Assembly (NCBI GenBank): GCA_963807225.1
Contig: CAWEAD010000012.1
Coordinates: 1-64,000 of the forward strand
From: JAGVGT01 sp963807225
GTDB lineage: Bacteria > Desulfobacterota > Desulfobulbia > Desulfobulbales > JAGXFP01
Length of the DNA stretch: 64,000 nucleotides
Direction: 5' to 3'
Shown here: in pieces, positions 9,178 through 17,481 of the stretch
Position numbering within the stretch: the stretch's first letter is position 1
Layout: each line of letters begins with the position of its first letter
Made by a program: the position numbers and the translations under genes
The notes under the pieces: model-generated
What the model was told of the DNA's origin: nothing
What the model saw: the letters and a program-made list of their open reading frames with translations, nothing else
Databases searched by the model: none

Positions 9178-9608
9178 AAATCTGGCGCGATCCCTGGTTC
9201 TGGCTCGCTCTGGGGGCCGCGCCGCCGATCTTGTTGTTGTTTCGCTTGGCGGGGCTACCCCTGGCCCCGCTGGATTGGCCCCTGGGACAGCCCGGGCGCT
9301 TTCTCGGCTTGGTCCTGCTCTGGCCGGTACTTGAGGAGATTGTCTTTCGCGGCGGCCTGCAACCGGCCCTGGGCGCAAGCAGTTGGGGGCGCCGGAGCCG
9401 GGTTGGGTTCAGCGCCGCCAATGGAGCCACCAGCCTGATCTTCGCCGGAGCCCATCTCTTCTCCCATCCGCCGCTCTGGGCCCTGGCGGTCTTTTTCCCC
9501 TCGCTGCTTTTCGGCTATTTCCGCGATCGCCACGACTCACTGATCTCGCCGATCATTCTCCATGTCGGTTATAATTTCGGTTATTACTGGCTGTTCGGAG
9601 GGGGGTGA
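9153..9608 (+). CDS. CPBP-family glutamic intramembrane protease, MrtJ-like
   Basis: This short CPBP (Abi/Rce1-like) membrane protease of 151 residues has three to four hydrophobic segments. The catalytic Glu pair is in PVLEEIVFRGGLQ (EExxxR), followed by NGATSLIFAGAHL (FxxxH) and ISPIILHVGYNFGYY (HxxxN). HPPLWALAVFFPSLLFGYF strongly recalls the proteases dedicated to Cys-containing C-terminal sorting signals (JDVT-CTERM system, MrtJ). The preceding M4 protease ends with such a signal, so enzyme and substrate are probably encoded side by side. No ATG is available near the first helix; TTG 9153 overlaps the previous gene by 25 bases, suggesting translational coupling. Exact subfamily naming is from memory. 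Confidence 0.75.
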   Translation: MSSSRAGIKIWRDPWFWLALGAAPPILLLFRLAGLPLAPLDWPLGQPGRFLGLVLLWPVLEEIVFRGGLQPALGASSWGRRSRVGFSAANGATSLIFAGAHLFSHPPLWALAVFFPSLLFGYFRDRHDSLISPIILHVGYNFGYYWLFGGG

Positions 9609-9738
9609 TGCTGATCAATTCGGCTGGGTAGCCAGCGAATTTGCCAGCCACTATTTGAAAGCTTGAAAATCCGCCCGGTTCCTGCTTTTATCCAAACCTG
9701 ACCTAAGCAACGATGACAATTTCGCGGAGCATATTCTT

Positions 9739-10758
9739 ATGACCATTGATCAGACCCGGGTGGTGATTTTGGCCGCCGGCAAGGGTACCAGAATGAAATC
9801 CGAACGGGCCAAGGTGATGCACGAACTCTTCTTCGCCCCGATGCTGCACCACGTCCTGACTGCCCTGGCGCCCCTGGAGCTGTTGCCGGAGACGGTGGTG
9901 GTAACCGGCCACCAGGCCGAATCGGTGGAGGCCTCGCTGGCCGCTTTCCCGGTCTCCTTTGTCCGACAGGAGAAGCAACTGGGTACCGCCCACGCGGTCC
10001 TGGCGGCCCGCCGTTTTCTGGAGGGCCTGAGCGGCACGGTGCTGATTCTCTGTGGTGATACCCCGCTGCTGCGAGCTGAAACCATCCGGGATTTTCTGAA
10101 CGCCCACCACCGATCCGGAGCCCGGTTGACGGTGATGACCACCAGTCTGGCCGATCCCAGCAACTACGGCCGGATCGTCAGCGGGCCCGACGGCGAGATC
10201 CTGCGAATCGTCGAGGAGAAAGACGCCTCGGTCGAGGAGAAGGCGATTTGCGAGATCAACGCCGGGGTTTACTGTGCCGAAGTCTCTTTCCTGCTCCAGG
10301 GTCTGGGGCGGATCGACGATAAAAATCGACAGCGTGAATTCTATTTGACCGACCTGGTTGCCATAGCCCGGGACCAGGGAGATGTGGTTGCCAGATTTTT
10401 CTGTCCCGATCCCTTGGAGGTGCTGGGAGTTAACTCCCGGGTGGAACTGGCCGCGGCCCATCGCCACCTGCAGCTGCGCCGCAATCGCCAGCTGATGATC
10501 GACGGGGTAACGATTGTCAGCCCCGAGACCGTGGCCATCGATCCGAAAACGGAAATGGCAAGGGATACCGTAATCACCGGACCGGTGACCGTTTCGGGCC
10601 GGAGCAGCATCGGGGCCGGTTGCCGAATCGGGCCGCAGGTGGTCATCCGCGCCAGTCGGCTGGGTGACGGGGTGACGGTGGAACCCTTTTCCCTGTTGAC
10701 GAATTGCACGATCCCGGCGGGAGAGGAGGTGCCTGCAGGCACCATCCGCCAGGGTTGA
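9739..10758 (+). CDS. glmU: UDP-N-acetylglucosamine pyrophosphorylase (GlmU-like, short C-terminal domain)
   Basis: The N-terminal 230 residues are a nucleotidyltransferase of the GlmU type: VVILAAGKGTRMKSERAKVMH is the UTP-binding loop, QLGTAHAV binds uracil, LCGDTPLL carries a metal-binding Asp, NYGRIV follows, and EINAGVYC precedes YLTDLV. It would make UDP-GlcNAc for peptidoglycan and lipopolysaccharide. After residue 240 come only a few hexapeptide turns of the left-handed beta helix (ITGPVTV, IGAGCRIGP). The protein stops at 339 residues, where bifunctional GlmU has about 450, so the acetyltransferase active site is missing. A separate acetyltransferase elsewhere must supply GlcNAc-1-P, or this is a paralogue. 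There is no sign of a frameshift at the end. Confidence 0.82.
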   Translation: MTIDQTRVVILAAGKGTRMKSERAKVMHELFFAPMLHHVLTALAPLELLPETVVVTGHQAESVEASLAAFPVSFVRQEKQLGTAHAVLAARRFLEGLSGTVLILCGDTPLLRAETIRDFLNAHHRSGARLTVMTTSLADPSNYGRIVSGPDGEILRIVEEKDASVEEKAICEINAGVYCAEVSFLLQGLGRIDDKNRQREFYLTDLVAIARDQGDVVARFFCPDPLEVLGVNSRVELAAAHRHLQLRRNRQLMIDGVTIVSPETVAIDPKTEMARDTVITGPVTVSGRSSIGAGCRIGPQVVIRASRLGDGVTVEPFSLLTNCTIPAGEEVPAGTIRQG

Positions 10759-10785
10759 AGTGGCAACGCGGTTCGGATAATCTGC

Positions 10786-10814
10786 TTGACTTTGTTTTTC
10801 ACCGGGGGTTATAT
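10786..10814 (+). promoter_or_regulatory. Sigma-70 promoter before the zapB/zapA genes
   Basis: TTGACT at 10786-10791 and TTATAT at 10809-10814 are separated by exactly 17 bases. The predicted start is about 50 bases before the ZapB-like gene. The downstream leader is AT-rich and free of structure. Confidence 0.65.
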
Positions 10815-10871
10815 TTTGCTAAATTTATTCTGATTACAAATAGTTAGCCTAAATAATTAAGGTAATAAAAC

Positions 10872-11165
10872 ATGGAACAGCTGGAAAACCTTGCCAGGCT
10901 GGAAGAGGCGATTGACAAATTGCTGCGCTCCCAGCAGGGGATGCAACAGGAAAAGGCGCTACTGCTGGCCAAACTTGCCAGGCAGGAACAGGAAACGGCC
11001 GAATTGCGCCGGCAGCTGGAGGATGCTCAGGGTGAAAGGGGGAAGATCCACCAGCGCGTCGCCGGCTTGATCGAGTCCATTGAAAAATGGGAGAAGATGA
11101 CCGGGACCCAGGGGGTGGCCGAAGAATCCGGAGCCATGCCCGGTGAAGGTAAAACCCTTTTCTGA
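10872..11165 (+). CDS. ZapB-like coiled-coil cell-division protein
   Basis: This small protein of 97 residues is almost entirely heptad-patterned helix from residue 1 to about 75 (LENLARLEEAIDKLL, then repeated QE/LARQEQE segments), with a short flexible tail. In many Desulfobacterota and Geobacter-like genomes a small coiled-coil gene precedes zapA and is called zapB or a DUF904-like protein; ZapB helps organise the FtsZ ring. The assignment rests on coiled-coil character, size and position 37 bases before zapA. Sequence identity to ZapB cannot be judged by eye. It has its own strong promoter. Confidence 0.6.
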   Translation: MEQLENLARLEEAIDKLLRSQQGMQQEKALLLAKLARQEQETAELRRQLEDAQGERGKIHQRVAGLIESIEKWEKMTGTQGVAEESGAMPGEGKTLF

Positions 11166-11202
11166 GATGGACCGGCCGCGGGTCGGCCGCGGGAGGTTAT
11201 GA

Positions 11203-11481
11203 TTGGCTAGATCGGTTAAATTCGAAGTTTTCGGCCAGGAATATTCTCTCAATACCGAGGCCCCGGAAGAGGATATCCAGGAGATCCTGGACATGGTCCG
11301 CACCCACCTGCAGGAGACCTGCAAGGCCACCAATGTCCTGCCCTCCGGGAAATCGGTGATACTGGCCAGCCTGAATATGGCCGGTAAGTATGTCAAATTG
11401 AAGCGGGATTTCGAAGCCTATAGAGAGAAAATGCTGCAGGAGTCAGAAAGACTCAGGAAAAAAATTGAGGATTTCGTATAA
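11203..11481 (+). CDS. zapA: Cell division protein ZapA
   Basis: ZapA binds FtsZ and promotes bundling of the division ring. The 92-residue protein has the family build: an N-terminal beta segment VKFEVFGQEYSLNTEAPEED, then a helix with VRTHLQETCKA, ASLNMAGKYVKLKRDFE and a long terminal coiled coil (LRKKIEDFV). Start codon TTG 11203 is used because GGGAGG lies 7 bases upstream, and the nearby ATG at 11200 reads immediately into a stop. The order zapB-like, zapA, 6S RNA, with rny further on, is a known arrangement in proteobacteria. Confidence 0.88.
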   Translation: MARSVKFEVFGQEYSLNTEAPEEDIQEILDMVRTHLQETCKATNVLPSGKSVILASLNMAGKYVKLKRDFEAYREKMLQESERLRKKIEDFV

Positions 11482-11493
11482 CTGCGCTAAAGT
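11465..11493 (+). promoter_or_regulatory. Promoter candidate for the 6S RNA
   Basis: TTGAGG at 11465-11470 and TAAAGT at 11488-11493 are spaced by 17 bases. The predicted start is near 11500, exactly where the candidate 6S RNA stem begins. It lies inside the last codons of zapA. Confidence 0.5.
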
Positions 11494-11499
11494 ATGAAT

Positions 11500-11676
11500 T
11501 CCCCTGCCTTGTTGGTGATTTGTAGATTGTGTCGAGCCAACATTGTATTAAAGGGTGACTTCGCTGTCTCGGGATGGGAAATGCTTTTGGCAATTCCTTG
11601 AACCTGGCATGAGTATCGCCCACCTGACTTGTCAGGTTCGCTTACACTCTACCGACACGGCAAAGGCGGGGGATTG
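11500..11676 (+). ncRNA. ssrS: Candidate 6S RNA
   Basis: Three points support this. It directly follows zapA, the conserved location of ssrS. It is about 175 nt long, the usual 6S size. Its two ends pair: CCCCTGCCTTG at 11501-11511 against CAAAGGCGGGG at 11661-11671, giving a closing stem with a small internal loop, and GTGTCGAG near 11528 can be aligned against CCGACAC near 11652 as an inner stem. The middle, around 11560-11625, would be the large open bubble that mimics an open promoter for RNA polymerase. No open reading frame of note is inside. A covariance-model search would decide; an alternative is another structured RNA. Confidence 0.65.
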
Positions 11677-12192
11677 ATTATGACAGTCAACCGGGCTCGA
11701 AAGAACCACGGTTTTAATATATAATTTTATATTTGGGAGGATCGTTTTCAGTTCCAGGGGTGTCTGGCGGTAAGGACAAGGATATCTGGAAAGAATCCGC
11801 AGTGTAATGTGATCGCGGCTATATTGCGCCGCGATTTTGTTTGCGATAAGGTCGAGTTTTTGCCCGACAGTTTGGCGCGGGCCATGCGTAAAATGCTACC
11901 AAGCTTGGTTGGATCATTGAATTTCCTTGAGTGCTGACGGTCCCGGTCGGGCAATTCCCCGATCGGTTTCTTGACTGCGCCAGGCATGTACTTGACCTCC
12001 CCTCTTTCCTGTCATCCCGGCCTTTTCGGCCCATCTCCCGTTATTTATCGAGTAACCGTTTTACCGATTAGCCGCCCGGTTCCAAGGCCAGGGCCGTTTA
12101 CCGCCCCGGCCGGCCATCGGCAATCTCTACCAGTTATACCGGTTCCGCCGGTCTGGCTGTTTTAATAAATTCCTATTTGGGAGAACGTCGCC
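11677..12192. other. 516 bp intergenic region between 6S RNA and rny
   Basis: An AT-rich stretch (11710-11735) is followed by GGGAGG and a frame that is open for about 65 codons to a stop at 11934-11936. The frame lacks a convincing start or family and crosses a hairpin, so it is not called. The second half (12000-12180) is pyrimidine-rich and holds no visible gene. It probably contains the rny leader. Confidence 0.45.
11812..11840 (+). terminator. Hairpin with T-rich tail after the 6S region
   Basis: ATCGCGGC at 11812-11819 pairs perfectly with GCCGCGAT at 11828-11835 around an 8-base loop, followed by TTTTGTTT. This is a plausible intrinsic terminator for the zapA/6S transcription unit. 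Confidence 0.55.
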
Positions 12193-13755
12193 ATGAGCAC
12201 GTTAATGATTGTTATTTTTGCAGCGGGGGCAGGTGTCTTAGGCATTGTAGCGGGATTTGTCATCCGGAAATTGTTGATTGAAAAGAGGATGTCCGGCTAC
12301 GCCGAGCAGGGACGGAAGATGATCAACGAGGCCCTGGCCGAAGTTGAGCGTCTGAAGAAGGATGCCTCGATCCAGATCAAGGATGATGCCCTGCAGCTCA
12401 AGCAGGAAGCGGAAAAAGATATCCGGGCCCGCAAGGCGGAGCTGATCGATGAAGAAAAACGCTACAGTCAGAAACTCGACCAGATTGAACGCAAGATCGA
12501 CCTGCTCGACAGCCGGGAGATGGAACTGCTCAAGAAGGAACAGCACTTCATCAAGGTGGAGAACAAGCTGGCCCAGCGCAATAAAGAACTCGATCAAATA
12601 ATCGATGAGCAGCGGCGGCAGTTGGAGCGGATTTCCGGGATTTCCCGGGAAGAGGCCATTCGTCAGTTGGCAGCCAGCATCGAAAGCGAGGCCAAGATGG
12701 AGGCCTCCAAGGCCTTGGTGAGAATCGAAAACGAGACCAAGATGGAGGCCGACCGCAAGGCCAAGAATATTCTCGCCCTGGCCATCGCCCGCTATGCCGG
12801 CGACTACGTGGCGGAAAAGACCGTTTCGGTGGTGCCTCTGCCCAACGATGAGATGAAGGGGCGGATCATCGGTCGCGAGGGCCGTAACATTCGAGCCATC
12901 GAGGCTGCCACCGGCATCGACATCATCATTGACGACACCCCGGAGGCGGTGATTCTTTCCGGTTTCAACCCGGTCCGCCGCGAGGTGGCCCGACAGTCCC
13001 TGGAGCGGTTGATCGCCGACGGTCGGATCCATCCGGCCCGGATCGAGGAGATCGTCAACAAGGTAACCGAGGAACTGGAAGTGGGCATGCGCGAGGCCGG
13101 TGAACAGGCTACTTTCGATGTTGGCGCCCACGGCATCAACATGGAACTGGTCAAACTCCTGGGGCGGCTCAAATATCGGACCAGCTATGGCCAGAATGTC
13201 CTGCAGCACTCCCTGGAGGTGGCTTATCTGGCCGGAATTATCGCCTCGGAACTGGGTGTCAATGTCAAGCTGGCCAAACGGGCCGGCTTGCTGCATGATA
13301 TCGGCAAGGCCGTGGACCACGAAGTCGAGGGCACCCATGCCGGCATCGGCCGCGACCTGGCCAAGAAGTACGGCGAGGCCCCGGAGATCGTCCATTCCAT
13401 CGCCGCCCACCACGAAGACGTGCAGGCCGAAAGCCTCCTGGACATCATCGTCATGTCTGCCGACGCCCTCTCCGGCGCTCGTCCCGGCGCTCGTAAGGAG
13501 ATGCTGGAAAGCTACGTAAAACGTCTGGACGATCTGGAGAAAATCGCCACCGCATTCAATGGAGTCGAGAAGGCTTTTGCTATCCAGGCCGGCCGGGAGA
13601 TCCGCATCGTGGTCAACAGCGGCAACGTTTCCGATGCCGAGAGCCTGATGCTGAGCCGCGATATCGCCAAGAAGATCGAGCAGGACCTGACCTATCCCGG
13701 TCAGATCAGGGTCACGGTAATCCGCGAAACCAGGGCGGTTGAGTACGCCCGATGA
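12193..13755 (+). CDS. rny: Ribonuclease Y
   Basis: RNase Y is a membrane-anchored endoribonuclease that starts mRNA decay. The 520-residue protein has the full family architecture: an N-terminal membrane helix (LMIVIFAAGAGVLGIVAGFV), a long charged coiled coil to about residue 200, a KH domain with GRIIGREGRNIRAIEAATG, and an HD domain whose metal-binding HD is in LLHDIGKAVDHEVEGTHAGI, with AAHHEDV further on. The length is as expected. GGGAGAA lies 9 bases before the ATG. The gene overlaps tyrS by four bases, so both are likely co-translated. Confidence 0.97.
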   Translation: MSTLMIVIFAAGAGVLGIVAGFVIRKLLIEKRMSGYAEQGRKMINEALAEVERLKKDASIQIKDDALQLKQEAEKDIRARKAELIDEEKRYSQKLDQIERKIDLLDSREMELLKKEQHFIKVENKLAQRNKELDQIIDEQRRQLERISGISREEAIRQLAASIESEAKMEASKALVRIENETKMEADRKAKNILALAIARYAGDYVAEKTVSVVPLPNDEMKGRIIGREGRNIRAIEAATGIDIIIDDTPEAVILSGFNPVRREVARQSLERLIADGRIHPARIEEIVNKVTEELEVGMREAGEQATFDVGAHGINMELVKLLGRLKYRTSYGQNVLQHSLEVAYLAGIIASELGVNVKLAKRAGLLHDIGKAVDHEVEGTHAGIGRDLAKKYGEAPEIVHSIAAHHEDVQAESLLDIIVMSADALSGARPGARKEMLESYVKRLDDLEKIATAFNGVEKAFAIQAGREIRIVVNSGNVSDAESLMLSRDIAKKIEQDLTYPGQIRVTVIRETRAVEYAR

Positions 13756-14969
13756 GCAAGAGTGTAAGCGAACAACTGGAGCTGTTGACCCGGGGGGCGG
13801 TGGACGTCATCTCCCGGGAGGAGTTGGCCGAAAAGCTCAAGAAATCGCAGGCCACCGGGGTGCCGCTCAAGGTCAAGGCCGGCTTCGACCCGACCGCTCC
13901 GGACCTGCATCTGGGCCACACCGTCCTGATTCAGAAGCTCAAGCATTTTCAGGATCTGGGCCATGACGTCAAGTTTCTGATCGGCGACTTCACCGGCATG
14001 ATCGGTGACCCCACCGGCAAATCGGAAACCCGGAAGGCCCTGACCGTCGAGGACGTAAAGCGCAACGCCGAAACCTACAAGGAACAGATCTTCAAGATCC
14101 TCGATCCCAAACGGACCGAGGTGGTCTTCAACTCGACCTGGCTGGAAAAACTGACCGCCCACGACTTCATCCGCCTGGCCTCCCAGCTCACCGTGGCCCG
14201 GATGTTGGAGAGGGAGGATTTCAAGCAGCGTTTCGAAAACGAAAAACCCATCTCGATCCATGAGTTCCTCTATCCCCTGGTCCAGGGCTATGATTCGGTG
14301 GCCTTGGAGGCCGACGTCGAACTGGGGGGAACCGACCAGCTCTTCAACCTGCTGATGGGCCGCACCCTGCAGAAGGTCTGGGGCCAGGAGCCCCAGGTGG
14401 TGCTGACCATGCCGCTCCTGGAAGGCCTCGACGGGGTTAACAAGATGAGCAAGTCGCTGGGCAACTATATCGGCATCACCGAGAGCGCCGATAATATTTA
14501 CGGCAAGACCCTGTCGGTTTCCGACGACCTGATGTTCCGCTACTACGAACTCCTGAGCGACCTGTCGGCCGCTGAGATCGATAAACTGCAAATCGGGCTG
14601 AAAGAGGGCAAGCTCCATCCCAAGGCAGTCAAACAGCAGCTGGCCCGCGAGCTGACCGCTCGTTTCTACGGGCAGGAAGAAGCAACCCGGGCCGAGCAGA
14701 ATTTCGAAAACGTCTTCAGCAAGCACGAATTGCCGGACGAGATCGAAGAGGTAACGATCCAGTTGGAGGATGAAGCGATCTGGCTCCCCAAGCTCCTGGT
14801 CGAGGCCGGTCTGGTCAAGGGCACCGGCGAGGGGCGACGGATGATCCAGCAGGGTGCCGTTTCCCTGGAAGGGGAGAAGGTAGCCGATGTGGACTACCAG
14901 GTTCCGGCCCGGGGCGAGGTATTGCTAAAGGTCGGCAAGCGTCGTTTCTGCCGGGTGAAGTTCGCCTGA
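13752..14969 (+). CDS. tyrS: Tyrosyl-tRNA synthetase
   Basis: This class I synthetase charges tRNA-Tyr. The HIGH motif is seen as HLGHT in DPTAPDLHLGHTVL, and the KMSKS motif as NKMSKSLGN. LIGDFTGMIGDPTGKSETR and QGYDSVALEADVELGGTDQ are typical tyrosine-binding segments. The last 70 residues are an S4 RNA-binding domain (LVEAGLVKGTGEGRRMIQQG). At 405 residues it belongs to the longer, TyrRS-Z-like bacterial group with an S4 tail. It overlaps rny by ATGA and is followed by a strong terminator. Confidence 0.97.
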   Translation: MSKSVSEQLELLTRGAVDVISREELAEKLKKSQATGVPLKVKAGFDPTAPDLHLGHTVLIQKLKHFQDLGHDVKFLIGDFTGMIGDPTGKSETRKALTVEDVKRNAETYKEQIFKILDPKRTEVVFNSTWLEKLTAHDFIRLASQLTVARMLEREDFKQRFENEKPISIHEFLYPLVQGYDSVALEADVELGGTDQLFNLLMGRTLQKVWGQEPQVVLTMPLLEGLDGVNKMSKSLGNYIGITESADNIYGKTLSVSDDLMFRYYELLSDLSAAEIDKLQIGLKEGKLHPKAVKQQLARELTARFYGQEEATRAEQNFENVFSKHELPDEIEEVTIQLEDEAIWLPKLLVEAGLVKGTGEGRRMIQQGAVSLEGEKVADVDYQVPARGEVLLKVGKRRFCRVKFA

Positions 14970-15000
14970 TCTGTAGAGACTGAAAATCGATTTTGCCAAG

Positions 15001-15028
15001 GCGGCCGCAGCAGCGGCCGCTTTTTTTT
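15001..15028 (+). terminator. Intrinsic terminator after tyrS
   Basis: A perfect 8-bp GC stem (GCGGCCGC, loop AGCA, GCGGCCGC) is followed by eight T residues. Confidence 0.92.
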
Positions 15029-15252
15029 GTTCGGTTTAGATTGTTTTAGCGAATTTACCCTCGCCCCAAAAAACTTATCGCCTAGGAAAATTTCGCTAGG
15101 AAGTCTTGCCAATAAAGCCCTTTAATAAGTTCGGTGCCGACGAAGTAAGGTCATCATCCTCGACCGGCATTAATGTCGTTAACAAACACATCCACTGGAC
15201 TAGAGTCGGTGAAGCCGATGTTCTTTGAAAGCAGTTTCAAAAGGAGAAGAAG

Positions 15253-15510
15253 ATGAATTTGGAGCAACTATTAGTATTTCTGCTGATTGGTGGCGTAGCT
15301 GGTTGGATCGCCGGCATGATAACGAAAGGTGGCGGTTTCGGCATCTTGGGGAACATCGTGGCCGGTGTTATCGGGGCGGCCCTGGGCGGCTGGATCTTCG
15401 ATGTTTTGGGTATTTCCGTTGGGGGAGGTAAATGGGTGGGACCGCTGGTAACGGCAACGGCCGGTGCCGTGGTACTGCTCTTTGCCGTAGGACTTTTCAG
15501 GAAGAAATAA
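15253..15510 (+). CDS. GlsB/YeaQ/YmgE-family stress membrane protein
   Basis: This 85-residue protein consists of three hydrophobic, Gly-rich helices: LLVFLLIGGVAGWIAGMI, then ILGNIVAGVIGAALGGWIF, and a last helix ending in FRKK. GGVAGWIAG and GNIVAGVIGA are the hallmarks of this family (transglycosylase-associated or GlsB proteins), induced by general stress in several bacteria; the biochemical role is not known. An AAAAGGAGAAG ribosome site lies 7 bases before the ATG. It stands alone after the tyrS terminator. Confidence 0.9.
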   Translation: MNLEQLLVFLLIGGVAGWIAGMITKGGGFGILGNIVAGVIGAALGGWIFDVLGISVGGGKWVGPLVTATAGAVVLLFAVGLFRKK

Positions 15511-15587
15511 AAATAGCCAATCAAGAAAGCGGAACTTATCGGTGCCCCGTTGCCTGGCGCACCGACAGGTTCATCCCCGTTTTACTC

Positions 15588-16601
15588 CTACCAAAACTCA
15601 AAACCAATTCCATATGTGGTTCCCTTCTCTTGGTAGGTCGAGAGTTCCACCCCGTATCCCCGGAAATAATAGACATAGAGCGGCACATCGAAGAAGCGGA
15701 AGGTCGCTTCGTAGCGCTGGGAGAGGTTGAAGTCCCGGTAGCCGCTGCGGAAGATGGCGCTGAACTTGATTTCCTGGGCTTCCAGGTAGGGCAGGATAAA
15801 GATGGTGGAAAAGGTGGTCCTGACTCCGTCGTAGTCCTCGATATGCGGTTGCTCGGCCACCGGTTCCCAGAAGATCTGGTCCTCCCGGTCCTGGGTGAAA
15901 ATCTGCTTGTCCAGGAAGTAGCGGCCCTGAAGGTAGAGATAGAAGTTGCCGAAGATGCCGTGGCGCTTTTCGGAGACGGCGAATTTCATTTCCAGCGGGA
16001 TGTAGTCCCAGCCCCGGCTCACATAGTCACGGGCGTTCTCGGTGGCCAGATATTCCTCGCGGGTATCGACGGTCTGGCCGTTGGACTCGTGGAAGTAGCC
16101 GGTTTTCAGTGACTGCAGGTGCAAGTGGTTCGCCGCCGGCAGGGAATATTCGTACATCACCCCGGGGTTCTGGCGGCGGGAGATGATCGGCGAAGAGTCC
16201 CGCGAAAAGAGGTAGAAGTCGTACTTGCCGTTGTAATTGAAGTAGAGGCTGGAGCGTTGCCCCAGGTGCTTTTCGACCAGGGTGATGAGCAACGGATACT
16301 TGATCGAGAGGTAAAACTCGACGTGCTCCCTGCCTTCGCCGGAGTCGTGGGCCAGGACGAAGTAGGAGGGTTCGTTGCCGCTCAGGAGGTGGATGGGACC
16401 GCCATCGTACACTTCCTTTAACGGTTTGGCGCCGGTCTCCTCCGGCGCAGCCTCGACTTGATTGGCACTGGTTGCTTCCGGCACTGTCTCCACAGGTTTG
16501 AAGGTGATCTCCTCCGGAATGATCTCGGCCCTGATGGTCTGGGGGGAGATTAAAGCCACGCCGGCCAGCAGCAGGGCGCTAAATATCAGTAGTCTTGGCA
16601 T
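15588..16601 (-). CDS. Outer-membrane phospholipase A (PldA-like)
   Basis: The protein of 337 residues has a signal peptide (LLIFSALLLAGVALISP, cleavage near AEI), a linker of about 50 residues rich in EAAPEETxA-like segments, and then an amphipathic beta-barrel. The catalytic motif of OMPLA is present as GYFHESNGQ (His and Ser of YxHxSNG). Alternating strands rich in Tyr and Phe continue to a C-terminal FEFW, the usual outer-membrane targeting end. The enzyme hydrolyses phospholipids misplaced in the outer leaflet. ATG 16601 was chosen for the signal peptide; the frame extends upstream but without secretion features. It is transcribed alone. Confidence 0.88.
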   Translation of the reverse strand: MPRLLIFSALLLAGVALISPQTIRAEIIPEEITFKPVETVPEATSANQVEAAPEETGAKPLKEVYDGGPIHLLSGNEPSYFVLAHDSGEGREHVEFYLSIKYPLLITLVEKHLGQRSSLYFNYNGKYDFYLFSRDSSPIISRRQNPGVMYEYSLPAANHLHLQSLKTGYFHESNGQTVDTREEYLATENARDYVSRGWDYIPLEMKFAVSEKRHGIFGNFYLYLQGRYFLDKQIFTQDREDQIFWEPVAEQPHIEDYDGVRTTFSTIFILPYLEAQEIKFSAIFRSGYRDFNLSQRYEATFRFFDVPLYVYYFRGYGVELSTYQEKGTTYGIGFEFW

Positions 16602-16882
16602 GTTTTGAACTCGTATAGGGGGGCGCGTGCAGAGCGCCCAGCGTTTGGGGATTAGCGACCGGGTTGGTGTCGCCAAAGTAAACGACCTTTCTTGCAAAGG
16701 CAAGCAAAGCTGGCGGGAAGGGTCGCTGGAGTACGAACCAGAAAAATGAAGAAGGGGATCGGGCAGGTCGTTGGGCAGGTTGCAAGCATGCCTGTTTTCT
16801 TGGCGCCCGCAGCGGACGTAATGCAATACGCCCCTACAACCTCTCCTGCTCAGCTCCTCGCAAGGATTGCCACTGAAACATT

Positions 16883-17467
16883 CTAGGTCTCATGTCGGCA
16901 ACCGACGCCGGTCCGGCTCCGGGCCTTCGCGCCGAAGCGGGGCGGCGGTGCAGCTGGGTCAGCCAGTCCAGCCAGCAGTGGTTCGGCCTTGAAGCCGGCC
17001 GGCAGGGCCTCTCGATACTTTTCGATGGTTTCCCGGGCTCGGGCCGCCATTTTCGCGGCCCCGGCGGCTCGGCCGAAATGTCGGTGGACATAAGTGCCGG
17101 CCGCCCGGATCAACCCCTGCAGGATCTCCTTTTCGGCCCCCTCCGCCTTGAGCCAGCGTTTTTCCAGGAGTTCATGGAACTCGAAGAATAGTTCATGGTT
17201 CCAGCAGAGCAGCGCCATCCGGTCCGGGTCGGGTTTTTGCCCAAGCTGTTCCAGCAGCGCCCGGTAACAGGCCAGACGCGCCTCCAGATAATCGGACTGG
17301 TCCGGAGAGAGGTCTGGGTTTTGACGGAAGACGGCGGCCGCGGCCTCGAAGGGCTCGGGGTTCAGATCCTCCAGGGCGGCCAGCAGGGCTTCGGACAGGC
17401 CGTTCCTGAGATCGCGGCTCAACCGATTGTTGAAGGGGTCGAAGCCAGCCACGGTACCGTCGGTCAT
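16883..17467 (-). CDS. DUF309 domain protein
   Basis: This helical protein of 194 residues carries the DUF309 signature WNHELFFEFHELLEKRW followed by EKEILQGLIRAAGTYVH and a Gly/Ala-rich helix. The conserved His and Glu of 'FFEFHELLE' are a likely metal or active site, but no function is established for the family. ATG 17467 lies 15 bases after the tpx stop, so the two genes form a small operon. The longer upstream frame is just an alternative reading of tpx. The Arg-rich C-terminal tail may be disordered. Confidence 0.85.
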   Translation of the reverse strand: MTDGTVAGFDPFNNRLSRDLRNGLSEALLAALEDLNPEPFEAAAAVFRQNPDLSPDQSDYLEARLACYRALLEQLGQKPDPDRMALLCWNHELFFEFHELLEKRWLKAEGAEKEILQGLIRAAGTYVHRHFGRAAGAAKMAARARETIEKYREALPAGFKAEPLLAGLADPAAPPPRFGAKARSRTGVGCRHET

Positions 17468-17481
17468 GGTCCCGGCGCCGA

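Noticed and set aside
11750..11936. Open frame of about 60 codons after the 6S RNA
   Set aside because: It lacks a sound start and crosses a hairpin that looks like a terminator.
12238..13413. 391-codon minus-strand ORF opposite rny
   Set aside because: It mirrors the codon pattern of rny, has no recognisable domain, and rny is certain.
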